Of a stretch of 64,000 bases of DNA, positions 24,634 through 34,078 are shown in pieces. The stretch comes from Nitrospira sp. (GTDB lineage: Bacteria; Nitrospirota; Nitrospiria; Nitrospirales; Nitrospiraceae), in assembly GCA_030692565.1 (NCBI GenBank), contig JAUYAO010000058.1:124001-188000 (forward strand), read 5' to 3'. The notes beneath the pieces were generated by a model. It was not told the origin of the DNA. It saw only the letters and a list, made by a program, of their open reading frames with translations, and ran no database searches. Position numbers and translations under genes: made by a program. The stretch's first letter is position 1; the number at the start of each line of letters is the position of its first letter.

Positions 24634-25316
24634 TACTCTGAGACCGGGATGAACTGTCTGATCCACGCCCCGAAGCTGCCGGGATTGCGGCTCTGGATAT
24701 ACACAATCCCCGGCCCGCGGAACCGGCAAACCAGCCCTTCTCCGGACGTGAAGCTGGCGACCCAACCGGAGGCGGCTTTCTCGATGTTGTACGAGGTCGT
24801 CGCAGACCAGGCCACGAGGTGGCTGTTGTCCACAATGTATTCCTGATCCGGCCTGAGTTCGATCTTATGAATGGCGCCGAAGCTATTCACCGCCAGCATC
24901 CCCTTGCCGCCGATCTTCAGAATGAAAAATCCTTCGCCACCCAGGAGTCCGCGGCTCAAACTCTGCATTTTGCTTTCGATCGTGATGGAGTCCGCCCCGG
25001 CCAGGAATCCATCCTTCTGCACCATGTATTCGTTCACGCCGTCGAGTTCCAGAATGACGATTTCGCCCGGCACCGTCGGCGCCAGCAACACCTCGCCCGG
25101 CCCGCGACTGGCCCGCAGCGTCTGGAAGAAGAATTTTTCCCCCGTCAACAGTTTGCGCGAGAGCGCTCCGAGAAAACCGCCTTCCATCTTACTTTCAACA
25201 TCCACCGTCGGAGAGGAACCCACCATCGCACCCGATTCGGCTTTGATATGCTCCCCGGACGCCAACTCAACCCGCACCATCGGAAACGCCCCCGGATAGA
25301 GAATTTCGCTTTTCAT
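24633..25316 (-). CDS. AIM24/TIGR00266 family protein
   Basis: A 227-residue beta-rich protein with GAFPMVRVELASGEHIKAES, AGMVGSS-like and GPGEVLLAPTVPGEI segments, and the glycine-rich LLGGEGFFILKIGGKGMLAVNSFG typical of AIM24-like proteins. The family has a double-stranded beta-helix fold of unknown activity; the yeast member is mitochondrial. The ATG at 25316 follows AGGAG by eight bases. Its stop lies at the border of the repeat element. Confidence 0.85.
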   Translation of the reverse strand: MKSEILYPGAFPMVRVELASGEHIKAESGAMVGSSPTVDVESKMEGGFLGALSRKLLTGEKFFFQTLRASRGPGEVLLAPTVPGEIVILELDGVNEYMVQKDGFLAGADSITIESKMQSLSRGLLGGEGFFILKIGGKGMLAVNSFGAIHKIELRPDQEYIVDNSHLVAWSATTSYNIEKAASGWVASFTSGEGLVCRFRGPGIVYIQSRNPGSFGAWIRQFIPVSE

Positions 25317-25429
25317 CGGTTGATCTCCTGAAATAACCGCGCCATCTGGAAGTGTTCCAGACACAAGACTCATACGCGGGTGATTCTGTGGAATGCGCGC
25401 GACACTGTCAAGCACGCATCAGGAGTCGA

Positions 25430-25960
25430 TCAGCGGTTCGGACGGAAAGGCCGGTCGCGGTGCGGGAACTGATTCGACGGTGGAGCAGACCCGTCGCCGC
25501 CGAAGTTCTTTTTGAACTGCCGGCGAAGCGTGCGCCGTTCGTCGGGCGTCATATTCTTCCAGCGTTGGCGCATCTCATGGCGCTCTTCAGGCGGCAAGGA
25601 CCGAAACCACTGCCGCGCATTGCGAATGGCCTCGCGCTTTTCAGGCGGCAACTCGCGAAAGCGCTGGAACCCGTCCCGCAGTCGCTGTTGATCGTCCGGG
25701 GACATCTGTCGCCACTCCTGGAACCGCTGGCGCGCCTCAGTCCGTTCATCAGGATTCATGCTCGACCACTGTCGCGCGCCATTGCGCAAACGTTCCTGAC
25801 GATCCGCCGGCAACTGATCCCAGTCCTGATTGAATTTCTGCAAGAGCTGTTGCTCCTGCTGATTCAGTTGGCTCCACGGCACACCTTGGGCCTCAGCCTG
25901 GGCCCAGGCTGCGAGGCTCCATCCACACAGCAGAATAATATTGAGCACAAGTCCCATCAT
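25430..25960 (-). CDS. DUF3106-domain secreted protein
   Basis: A signal peptide ending AWA precedes a long charged, repetitive helical part with recurring LPPEKRE, MSPDDQQRLRDGF, MNPDERTEARQRF and MTPDERRTLRR units of about 18-20 residues. This is the pattern of DUF3106, helical periplasmic proteins of unknown function that usually lie beside an ECF sigma factor gene, as here. It overlaps the upstream small gene by 4 bp. Confidence 0.83.
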   Translation of the reverse strand: MMGLVLNIILLCGWSLAAWAQAEAQGVPWSQLNQQEQQLLQKFNQDWDQLPADRQERLRNGARQWSSMNPDERTEARQRFQEWRQMSPDDQQRLRDGFQRFRELPPEKREAIRNARQWFRSLPPEERHEMRQRWKNMTPDERRTLRRQFKKNFGGDGSAPPSNQFPHRDRPFRPNR

Positions 25961-26295
25961 CGCTTCATCTCTCGCATGGGATCGATTGGACGAGTCCCCT
26001 GCTGATCAGACTCTTCACGGCTCTCCCGTCGATTTGTTCGCGGCGTTTCCTGCGTTGGCCCGGCTCGCTGGTCCTTCTGAAAAGGCGCCGCCCCGGCACC
26101 CGACAATTCAGCAGCATGAAAGGGATCGACCCATCGGCCATCGCCCGTGTGCCAGTTTCCTAAAAATTCAAGGAAGTCGGCATCCGGAACCTGCGTGGCC
26201 TCAGGCGATGCGGCCGCCGCCGACACCGCCGTCCCCAGCAGAACGCCGCACATCCAGCCGAGGCACGTATACCCTCTACCCTGCCTGGTCATCAT
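25957..26295 (-). CDS. Small secreted protein in the sigma factor operon
   Basis: A 112-residue protein with a signal sequence (LGWMCGVLLGTAVSAAAA) and a short conserved-looking stretch DADFLEFLGNWHTGDGRWVD, followed by a polar, Arg/Glu-rich tail. It overlaps both neighbours (4 bp downstream, 20 bp upstream), so it belongs to the sigma factor operon. I do not recognise a family by name. Confidence 0.65.
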   Translation of the reverse strand: MMTRQGRGYTCLGWMCGVLLGTAVSAAAASPEATQVPDADFLEFLGNWHTGDGRWVDPFHAAELSGAGAAPFQKDQRAGPTQETPRTNRRESREESDQQGTRPIDPMREMKR

Positions 26296-26635
26296 CGGCC
26301 AGCCAGTGAAAAAATTCGAGATCTTCGGCTAGCTCGACATTCTCGACTGACGTGACGAGCTCGAAATCATCCAACGACACGGCCGCATGCTGAAGAGGCG
26401 CCGCCGGTTGCATCCAAAGCAGCACGGCCAGCGCCGCAAGCGAGGCTACTGCCAGGCCGGAAGCCCAAGTACGCCAAGAGGACCGGCGCGCGCGGGCATC
26501 TAACGCGGCAAGCCGTCCCTGCTGCAGCCGGAGGGCCGTCGCATGATCCACCTCGCCGACGGCACGATCCAACACCACCTTGGCCTGGCCGACAAACTCA
26601 TGATCGCTGTGATGCAGCTCCTGACTCATGGCCAA
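26276..26635 (-). CDS. DUF3619-like membrane protein, candidate anti-sigma factor
   Basis: 119 residues: a cytoplasmic N-terminal helix region (VGQAKVVLDRAVGEVDHATALRLQQGRLAAL), one membrane span (WASGLAVASLAALAVLLW) and a short acidic periplasmic tail. Size, topology and location directly after an ECF sigma gene match DUF3619 proteins, which are believed to be anti-sigma factors. Anti-sigma function is inferred from gene order. Confidence 0.7.
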   Translation of the reverse strand: MAMSQELHHSDHEFVGQAKVVLDRAVGEVDHATALRLQQGRLAALDARARRSSWRTWASGLAVASLAALAVLLWMQPAAPLQHAAVSLDDFELVTSVENVELAEDLEFFHWLADDDQAG

Positions 26636-27237
26636 TGATTTCCTAAACGCGTTCGAAGCGTGTGAATGGCACGAAAATAGTGCGTCTTCACACTCCCCTC
26701 AGAGCAACCCATCGCCGCCGCTGTTTGCGCCACATCGAGTTCTTCCCAGGCCCGCAGTAAGAACGCTTGCTGCTGTCGGAGAGGCAGCGTTCGCAATGCC
26801 GCATCAAGCGCCGCCGAGGCCTCCTTGATCTTCAGTTGGTGGTCTGCCGCCGGGGTCGTCGTATCAGCGATCGCGTCCAATGGATCGCCAGCTTCCTCGC
26901 CGTCCTCGTCGCGGCCCAACCAGAGACGCCAGCGAGACCGGACTTTTGTCCGCCGATACCAATCGCGAATCTTGGATTGCAAGATCCGATGAAACAGCGG
27001 CCCCCATTCCGCTTCGTCGCGCGTGCCATACCGTTCGACCAGCTTGAGCATGGCCTCCTGCACAAGATCCAGCGCCTCGTCATCGTGTCCCGTGGCGATC
27101 TGTGCCATCCGAAACGCGCGGCGTTCGACTCCGGCTAAAAATCGATCCAGCGCCCGTGTCTCCTCCAGAGTCGAAATCCTCCCACCCAGATAACATTGAC
27201 GACTGTGGGCCGGTGTCAGACTACGAGCGAGTGCCAT
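26626..27237 (-). CDS. ECF-type RNA polymerase sigma factor
   Basis: Region 2 is seen in GHDDEALDLVQEAMLKLVERY and region 4 in LPLRQQQAFLLRAWEELDVAQTAAAMGCSEGSVKTHYFRAIHTLR, a helix-turn-helix for the -35 element. The linker between them is long and acidic (GRDEDGEEAGDPLDAIAD). AGGAG six bases before the ATG fixes the start. It heads an operon with a candidate anti-sigma factor, a small secreted protein and DUF3106. The target regulon is not visible. Confidence 0.9.
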   Translation of the reverse strand: MALARSLTPAHSRQCYLGGRISTLEETRALDRFLAGVERRAFRMAQIATGHDDEALDLVQEAMLKLVERYGTRDEAEWGPLFHRILQSKIRDWYRRTKVRSRWRLWLGRDEDGEEAGDPLDAIADTTTPAADHQLKIKEASAALDAALRTLPLRQQQAFLLRAWEELDVAQTAAAMGCSEGSVKTHYFRAIHTLRTRLGNHWP

Positions 27238-27465
27238 TCCCGCTCCTCACCTCGGTGCTGACAGAACACGATCCTGCGCCGTGCAACTGATTGTCATGCG
27301 ATCTGCCCTCCAGGTCAAGACGTGCGTTCCACGCGACTCCCAGTCGGAGAGAGCCGCCTGTTCATCTGAACGTCTTGAGGGGCCGTGGGTTGACATCGAC
27401 TGGCCACGTGACCGTGGCAGTCAACAGCGTCTCGACTGGACAGGGACATGGGGATACCGGTGAGA

Positions 27466-30400
27466 CTACCTCGACTTCGGAGCAGGCTTGGCTATAGCTG
27501 CCGCAGGTTGATTGAGGGGAGCAGGTTGATTAAGAGGAATGGAGACGACGACGTCCTGCTGCGGATCCGCATCTTGGTCCTTACCATCGTGGCCCACGCT
27601 ATACATGACCCCTCTCCTGAGATTGACCAACATCGGAAGGCCCGTATAGGGATCATAAAAGCGTTGACCGGCTTTAGCGATCCGCGCCAGCAAATCGGCA
27701 TCCTGCGGACCACGTCGTAGCCAGGCTTGCAGGCTCGCCAGGCGGAGATGCGCATCGGTGTCGACAACCAAGCCATTGTAGTGATCCCATGCCGGAAGCG
27801 GATCAATGCCGATGATGTTTTCAATCGGATTCGTCACATAGTCCATGACGCTGGTCGCCGGATGCTTGATATACGTGGAGCGCTTTGGCATGGCGCCATA
27901 CCGACCTTCTCCGGCGGCCTTATATGACGCTTCATAGTATTCAGCGTAGTCGTTGAATCGTCGTTGTTTCGGCAGCGGAAGCATGCTGGCCACGCTGACA
28001 TGGAGCGGCACGTCCTCACCCCGGTCAGCATCGAGTTGTGCCCCGTACGACTTGGTCGCCAAGACCAACTGACTCTGCATCGGCCATCGCATCGACGACT
28101 CAACCGGATCGAGCGGGCGAAGCATCTTCGTGATCCGAGGAAGCGCCTTGCCATCGAAGTCCGGCTTGACCAGCAGCCCGGAGGCAACCGCAATATCATC
28201 GTTGATCGCCTGGAGCGCCATCATCTTGACCGGAAGGGTCTTCGCCTGGCTGAGCGTGGTCCGCCAGGCTTCCATGTCACCTTCCAGCCGCTCAACTCCA
28301 GCCTCGGGAATAGCCCCTTGGCTAAAACCTTCCGCCACATGCAGCCGATGCGCAAAGAGGATCGCCGCACAGGGCGGTGTCACCGCCTGACCATGCCCCC
28401 AATCCTCAAACGGCATCTTGAGCCATTGCCGGTAACGGCCGAGGGACACCGTCGCCTGACTCGTCCAGCCTTTCAGGCTGTCCGATTGGACCTTGAACTG
28501 CCCGGCTGGATCTGCCGACCTGTACCAACCCTGCGCCACACTCGCAGACGCGTTTTTCTGATTGGCTCCGGCCATGCCCTCATTTTCACCATGGCAGACC
28601 GCGGCCATCCCTCCATCCTTGGCATCCGGTTTTCGCTCGTACCCTGCCTGAACCGGATCCGCCGTGGCATCCGCCTCGAATCCGAGCAGGAGCAGGTATC
28701 CGTTTTTGCCGGAATCCATCATGGCGCGTTGAGGTGACGTCGTCAGACTTTGAAATGCCGGGCTCGGTTTTTCTTCCATCACCAACCAGGTCAGACCCAC
28801 GGCCCCAATGGCCATTGCCACGATCGCCACAGACAATACCGCCAGACCTACTATCGACGTCACGAGCGCACGCGTCGTCGAGAAGCAGGAACCGATGAAC
28901 ACCGACAGGCCAATACGAACGCGTGCCAGCTTCGCGCTCAACCGTGGACGTAGTTTAAGAGCAGCCGTTCGCTCAGTCGCCTCAGTTCGCGTATGACGGC
29001 CCGATGACTGGAAGAGCACATCGACGGCCGACGCAGCCGTAGACGGGACAGAGACCGTCGGCCATTCGTCATGCGACGCAGAAGGAGGTGGCGGCATCAG
29101 GTGAACGGGCTCGGCGACAACCGGATCGATGAACCGAATGGCCTCACCGGTTCGGACCCACTCCTCTTTTTCCTGAGCGGCTGGAGGAGCCGGCACCGCC
29201 ATTTCGACGACCGTCGACGCCAGATGGGGGACCGAATCAGCGGGGACTGCCGGTGATTCGTCGGCTGGAGGTATGACGGCCGGGGCCTCGGAGGCTGGCT
29301 CGATCGAATGTTTTCGCTTCTTGGCTGAAGGGCGATGAGTGTGAACCGCCACATCGCCGGTCTTCCACTGCGACGGGGGGCCCTCTTCAGTCGGAGGCAT
29401 CTGCGCTGAGGAGGGATTCGCCGCAAGCTCCGCCGAACTTGGCGCCTTTGATGGCTCTCGTAAGGATGCGGCCTCTGGAACGACCTCCTGGTCGCGCGAA
29501 ACAAGCTCAGAGGATTTCGTCTCTGCAGAGATCGCAGGAATGGTTTTAGTCACCACCGACAGTTGGTCAACCAACGTCTGTAGTACCGGTAACAACTCGT
29601 GCGGCAACACTGGCGGAACCGATTCCGGAGAGGGCGCGGTTGCAAGAGCCGGCGCTGCACTCGAAACCGGCGCGTCCGGCTTGACCGACTCTTGAACCAG
29701 GGGCGACGGTTCTGCCGGTGAGACGATTCGAAACTCCTCGGAATGAACCGGTAAACGGTCATCGGCCAGTGACGAGCTCGCAGCTGGTTGTGAGTCGATC
29801 AGCTTTTCATCTGGTAACGCCTGAGGTTGTGCCTGGAGACTCTCACTGACTGCCGTCGGCTCCGCGCCGGCGCGAGTGGAATCCTTGAAGCGAAACGCAA
29901 CCTCTGCCGACTCAACTTGCGCAACCTCGAGAGACCGAGGTTCCTCGACCACAACAGCTGTCGATACTGCCGGCGCTTCGACCGGAGCAATGACTTGCGG
30001 AGCATCGTGAGCGGCTGCGTCGTCAAGAATGCTAATGGACTCAACCGGCATCGCTGGTGACTCCACCAGCGGCTCCACGGCTAAACCCATGGCACTGTCA
30101 ACGGATGAGATCGGAGCAGGTGTATCCTCGGCCTGATCCCAAGGCATGGACGAGACCGCCGGCTCTGCCAGGCTGGCAGATGCTGGCATGGCTTCTGACG
30201 TCTCCTCAGAGGCGACCACATCCGTTTGTTCATCCTGAATGACCGGAACCACCGCTGGTACTTCCAGAGCGACTACTTCTTCGGAAAGCTCGACGGGCGC
30301 AGCAATACACTCCTCCAGAGACTCCCCTGATGTGCTCAGGGCACTATCAGCGAACGGGATCGCAATCGGCGCATCCTGAATCTGATCCCCAGGCATCGGC

Positions 30401-32415
30401 ATCGATTCCGACATCGCACCCGGGGAGACAGCCGGCGTCTGTTCCTCGTGCAGGACAGGAGTACCCACGGCCTCTTGGGATATGGCCGATTCTGCAACCT
30501 CAGGCGGTTCAACCGGCGAAGAATGCTGGAGGGAGTCGTGCGGGGCCGGAGACGACGAGCCAAACTTCCAAGCACTATTGAAAATTGAGGCCCACGAAAA
30601 CTCACCGATCTTCGTCTTCGGGCTCGGCTCGGAAGCAGCGAGACTCTCCGGCGAAGACAGCACATCGTCCGGCAGGAAGGACGCGTGGCGCGACTCCAGA
30701 CCGCCAGGCTCGGGAGAACTCGCGATAGCCGCAGATATAACCTGATCGCCGACTACAGAAGGAACGGCTTCCTGGAGTTGAGTCGAGAGTGGATCCGGTG
30801 TCGCTCCGGTCAGAGCGATGGACTCCTGAGTGAATCCTTCAATACTGACCGGCGATTCCTGTATCTGTTCCCATGGCATGGGCAAAGGCACAGATTCAGT
30901 CAGCACATCTGACTGCGGTTCCCCCGAGGCAGAGATCGTCTGCGATGGCTCTGGTGAAGGCGAATAAGAACTCGGCGGCTCAGTAGCCACCACATCCGGT
31001 GCCGACCAAGCCACATCCGGTGAGCATTCTTCTGTTGTGGCTAACGAGAGGGTTGTCCCCGTCCCAGCCAGTAGTGAAGACTCTTCTTTTTGCTTCTCGC
31101 CTGACTCATCAGAAGACCCGACCTCGATTGGTGCGATTTCCGGTGAGACCGAGGAGGCGGACTCTACGCCCTGGAAACCCGCCGAGAGAGATTCCCCGTC
31201 CGGTTGAGAAATCGCAACCGTGGCTTCCTGAACCTGCTCCCAGGGCAAAGGAGCGGGAAAAGCATCCGAGGTAGGACTCGGCAACGTAATGGACACATCC
31301 GATTGAGGAGGCTGCACCACATCAGCCACGCTCGTTGCCTCATTCGAATCCGTGTTCCAAGAAGCTTGCGATATCGGGAGAGAAGCCGCACCCCACTCCG
31401 AACCCGGCGACGCAATAGTCGTAGCAGGCATCTCCTCATGCGTTAGCGAAAATCCGGTGGACGCTGCGCCTTGATGGGTAATCGGGGCTGAGCTCTCACT
31501 GCTCGAACCTTGGGAAGATGGACTGACGCTCAGCTCTGCCGGAACCTGATCAATGGAACCGTCCCGCAGAGCGAATGACTCGTCCGCAAGTGGAGAAGCC
31601 TCCGATGCTGCGGGCAACTCAGCTGTCGATGAAGCGACCTGATCTGGGCTCTCAGGCTGGAAGCTCTGGGCTGGCAATACCGAAGTACCCGCTGGGAGAT
31701 CATCCCACGGCATGACGCCGGAAACCGGATCAGACATCGCGGTCGATAGATTCGATGTCGTGGACTCCGATGGTTCCATCGCCACAGGCGGCGCTAGCAT
31801 CTCCTCCGGATTCGAGCTCGGCGCAACCGCCGCGCGGGCAATTAACTCTCCTGTCTGCGCGTCGAAGAGTGATGCGAGACGGAATGCAGGAGAACTAGCC
31901 GGGGCTAGCTCCCGAATCTTGGCATACAGCTCAGTGGGTAAGGCAGGACGGTCAGGGTCAGGATCTTCGATAAGAATGTCGATGGCCTTGGCAAACTCTT
32001 CGGACGCGGCGAGCGCATCGCCCTTTTCCTGGTATACCGACCCCAGGTTTTCAATGAATGGCACACACCGGGGACCGGCTGCGAGATACTCGCGGAGTAA
32101 CGATTCAGCAAGCCAGTAGTCTTGCCGTTCAAGCGCCTCGTTCGCCAGTGATTCGAAGGCCTGCCTCGCCGGGAGCAGGCTCCCCAATCGAAGATGAAGC
32201 GTGGCGAACAGCCGGCGCGCCTCCATATTCGCAGGATCGAGCGCCAGCAATTCTTTCAGCGCGGCTGACGACCGCCCATACTTCCCCGCATTCATTTGGG
32301 TAATGGCGTCTTCGAGAAGAGCGGACTTCTTGCTATACCCGATCACGCCCCGCTTGTGACTACGGGACGCAATCTTCTTGTCGGCTTTGAGTGGAGTTTT
32401 CTTATCAGCACGCAC
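27466..32415 (-). CDS. 1649-residue TPR / low-complexity / single-span protein
   Basis: Residues ~33-150 form TPR-like helices (SALLEDAITQMNAGKYGRSS, ARQAFESLANEALERQDYW). Residues ~200-1120 are Ser/Pro/Glu/Ala-rich and probably disordered, with a recurring MPWEQIQEAPVSI-like motif at about 235, 390, 513, 673 and 758. A membrane span lies at ~1185-1213. The last ~400 residues form a folded domain, from GYLLLLGFEADA to YDPYTGLPMLVNL...YSVGHDGKDQDADPQQDVVVSIPL; the last part resembles the C-terminal metal-site region of pseudopilin-like or DPxTG-type proteins. The layout recalls FimV-like envelope organisers, with an N-terminal cytoplasmic and C-terminal periplasmic part. The GTG start is weakly supported. 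Function unknown. Confidence 0.75.
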   Translation of the reverse strand: MRADKKTPLKADKKIASRSHKRGVIGYSKKSALLEDAITQMNAGKYGRSSAALKELLALDPANMEARRLFATLHLRLGSLLPARQAFESLANEALERQDYWLAESLLREYLAAGPRCVPFIENLGSVYQEKGDALAASEEFAKAIDILIEDPDPDRPALPTELYAKIRELAPASSPAFRLASLFDAQTGELIARAAVAPSSNPEEMLAPPVAMEPSESTTSNLSTAMSDPVSGVMPWDDLPAGTSVLPAQSFQPESPDQVASSTAELPAASEASPLADESFALRDGSIDQVPAELSVSPSSQGSSSESSAPITHQGAASTGFSLTHEEMPATTIASPGSEWGAASLPISQASWNTDSNEATSVADVVQPPQSDVSITLPSPTSDAFPAPLPWEQVQEATVAISQPDGESLSAGFQGVESASSVSPEIAPIEVGSSDESGEKQKEESSLLAGTGTTLSLATTEECSPDVAWSAPDVVATEPPSSYSPSPEPSQTISASGEPQSDVLTESVPLPMPWEQIQESPVSIEGFTQESIALTGATPDPLSTQLQEAVPSVVGDQVISAAIASSPEPGGLESRHASFLPDDVLSSPESLAASEPSPKTKIGEFSWASIFNSAWKFGSSSPAPHDSLQHSSPVEPPEVAESAISQEAVGTPVLHEEQTPAVSPGAMSESMPMPGDQIQDAPIAIPFADSALSTSGESLEECIAAPVELSEEVVALEVPAVVPVIQDEQTDVVASEETSEAMPASASLAEPAVSSMPWDQAEDTPAPISSVDSAMGLAVEPLVESPAMPVESISILDDAAAHDAPQVIAPVEAPAVSTAVVVEEPRSLEVAQVESAEVAFRFKDSTRAGAEPTAVSESLQAQPQALPDEKLIDSQPAASSSLADDRLPVHSEEFRIVSPAEPSPLVQESVKPDAPVSSAAPALATAPSPESVPPVLPHELLPVLQTLVDQLSVVTKTIPAISAETKSSELVSRDQEVVPEAASLREPSKAPSSAELAANPSSAQMPPTEEGPPSQWKTGDVAVHTHRPSAKKRKHSIEPASEAPAVIPPADESPAVPADSVPHLASTVVEMAVPAPPAAQEKEEWVRTGEAIRFIDPVVAEPVHLMPPPPSASHDEWPTVSVPSTAASAVDVLFQSSGRHTRTEATERTAALKLRPRLSAKLARVRIGLSVFIGSCFSTTRALVTSIVGLAVLSVAIVAMAIGAVGLTWLVMEEKPSPAFQSLTTSPQRAMMDSGKNGYLLLLGFEADATADPVQAGYERKPDAKDGGMAAVCHGENEGMAGANQKNASASVAQGWYRSADPAGQFKVQSDSLKGWTSQATVSLGRYRQWLKMPFEDWGHGQAVTPPCAAILFAHRLHVAEGFSQGAIPEAGVERLEGDMEAWRTTLSQAKTLPVKMMALQAINDDIAVASGLLVKPDFDGKALPRITKMLRPLDPVESSMRWPMQSQLVLATKSYGAQLDADRGEDVPLHVSVASMLPLPKQRRFNDYAEYYEASYKAAGEGRYGAMPKRSTYIKHPATSVMDYVTNPIENIIGIDPLPAWDHYNGLVVDTDAHLRLASLQAWLRRGPQDADLLARIAKAGQRFYDPYTGLPMLVNLRRGVMYSVGHDGKDQDADPQQDVVVSIPLNQPAPLNQPAAAIAKPAPKSR

Positions 32416-32909
32416 GATAGTAACTCTAGCAGATCACAACAGGGTTATAAGCCGCACCGATGGCTGATTTGTACCAATCGTAGATACTCGGTGATCATTC
32501 CGCATATGAAGGTCAAACCGCTCACGAGACTGCAAGCTAGGTGCCCTCTCTACGCCCTAAGGCCCTATGTGCAACCCGTTGAATTACTGACAATTTGCCA
32601 AACCTCTCCCTCGACGGCTCTCGATCGATTCGTCATTTTTGAACGGAACAGCAGAATTCGGCTAAGACTGGTCACTATGACTCATCCGCACGTGCTCGAT
32701 CATCGAATCACGCGCTGAGTGCCATCCTCACGTCGTTCCCCAGAAGCCTTGAAGCGTCAATAGAACGGAAGCAGCGCAAACCTTCAGAAATGGAGCAAAA
32801 GATCCGATATGAGAGGCACGGAGCGGATGTGTCTCGCTCCTCTCTCTTGCTTCCTTGCCCTGGGAGGACAGGAGTGAATTGACGACGCCGGGACGCGGAG
32901 AGTCTTCTG
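32416..32909. other. Intergenic region between divergent genes
   Basis: 494 bp without a convincing gene. It must carry the promoters of the giant minus-strand gene and of the c-di-GMP trio on the plus strand. No clear operator or hairpin was seen. Confidence 0.5.
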
Positions 32910-33245
32910 ATGAAACGAGTGATACTGACCGAATTGTTGCCGGGAATGGTCCTCGCGAAGCCGATCACCAACTCAGCCGGATTACCTGTGGTTGCTGAAG
33001 GGGCTATCCTGGATGAGGTGATGATCGCACGGTTCAAGAAGCTGGACCTCCCATCCGTTTTTATTGAGGGCGAGGCTGGCTCGGCCGGGGGCAAAACGCT
33101 GGCGGAGCTGGAAGTCGAGCTGGAGCATCGATTTCGACACGTATGCCAGGATCCGCTTCAACAGACCATTCTCTCGGCTCTGCGTGAGCATCTTCACAGT
33201 ACTCATGGAACCGCCGATCTCGAGAAAGGGGCGCCTGCGTCATGA
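32910..33245 (+). CDS. HD-GYP-associated N-terminal-type protein
   Basis: 111 residues beginning MKRVILTELLPGMVLAKPI, followed by GLPVVAEGAILDEVMIARFKKLDLPSVFI. This is the beta-rich module usually found in front of HD-GYP phosphodiesterase domains, here as a free-standing protein with a short helical tail (LAELEVELEHRFRHV). It overlaps the HDOD gene by 4 bp, so it probably forms a complex with the HDOD and GGDEF proteins that follow. No catalytic residues are visible. Confidence 0.75.
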   Translation: MKRVILTELLPGMVLAKPITNSAGLPVVAEGAILDEVMIARFKKLDLPSVFIEGEAGSAGGKTLAELEVELEHRFRHVCQDPLQQTILSALREHLHSTHGTADLEKGAPAS

Positions 33246-34078
33246 GTCCATCAGCGGCGACCGACTTTCGAAACCGCATTGAGCAACTTGGGGACTTGCC
33301 GACTTTGCCGCACGTGGTGCAAAAGCTCGCCTCCATGATCGGACGGCCGAACGTGTCCGCAGAAGAGATCGGCTCCTTGATCGAGAAAGATCAGGTCCTC
33401 GCGGCAAAGGTGTTGCGACTAGCCAATTCACCCTTTTACGGATTCCCATCACGCATCGCGTCGGTCCCCCACGCCGTCGTCGTGTTGGGACTCAACGTGG
33501 TCAAAGGGTTGACCCTCTGCGCGACTGCGCACGACATCATGAAAGATGCCGGACTTGGTCAGCTCTGGCGGCATTCATTGGGTGTCGCGATTACCGCGCA
33601 ACTCCTGGGTAAACGGTTGGAAATGAAAAATGTCGAAGAAGTCTTTGTCGCGGGATTGCTTCATGACATCGGCAAAGTCATTCTGTATGTGAAATGGCCG
33701 GATGTGGGGAAAAAGATTAGGGCCGCCAATCCATCCGGCGATCGCCCGATGATGCACGTCGAACAGGATCTGTACGAGGTCTCTCACGCCGATGTCGGCG
33801 GCTGGCTGGCCAACGCATGGCACCTGCCGGCCACGCTCCGAGAACCGATTCTCTTCCACCACCAACCGGGAGCGGCACAGGATGCCCAGCTGCAAACAGC
33901 CGTCGTGCACGTCGCGGATGTACTTGTCAAAGGCATGGCCTGCGGAAACCCCGGCGACGAATGGGTTCCGCCCCTCTCCAGGCAGGCCTGGGATTTGGTT
34001 GGGCTCGATCCGGAATCGCTGGCAGGGTGCGTCTCCAGAGCCTCAGAAGAATTCCTTGCGATCGACGACTATCTATGA
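33242..34078 (+). CDS. HDOD-domain signalling protein
   Basis: A 278-residue HDOD protein: LPTLPHVVQKLASMIGRPNVSAEEIGSLI, then QVLAAKVLRLANSPFYG, and FVAGLLHDIGKVIL, which keeps the HD-like motif. HDOD domains are related to HD phosphohydrolases and usually act as protein-protein signalling modules for c-di-GMP, motility or stress pathways. It is the middle gene of a three-gene overlapping set and is translationally coupled on both sides. Confidence 0.88.
   Translation: MSPSAATDFRNRIEQLGDLPTLPHVVQKLASMIGRPNVSAEEIGSLIEKDQVLAAKVLRLANSPFYGFPSRIASVPHAVVVLGLNVVKGLTLCATAHDIMKDAGLGQLWRHSLGVAITAQLLGKRLEMKNVEEVFVAGLLHDIGKVILYVKWPDVGKKIRAANPSGDRPMMHVEQDLYEVSHADVGGWLANAWHLPATLREPILFHHQPGAAQDAQLQTAVVHVADVLVKGMACGNPGDEWVPPLSRQAWDLVGLDPESLAGCVSRASEEFLAIDDYL

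Noticed and set aside
29071-31446. Several Arg/Ser-rich frames within the giant gene
   Set aside because: They are other-frame readings of its low-complexity region.
27466-32415. Repeated PWEQ motifs considered as a DNA tandem repeat
   Set aside because: The copies are diverged at DNA level and unevenly spaced, so the repeat is at protein level only.
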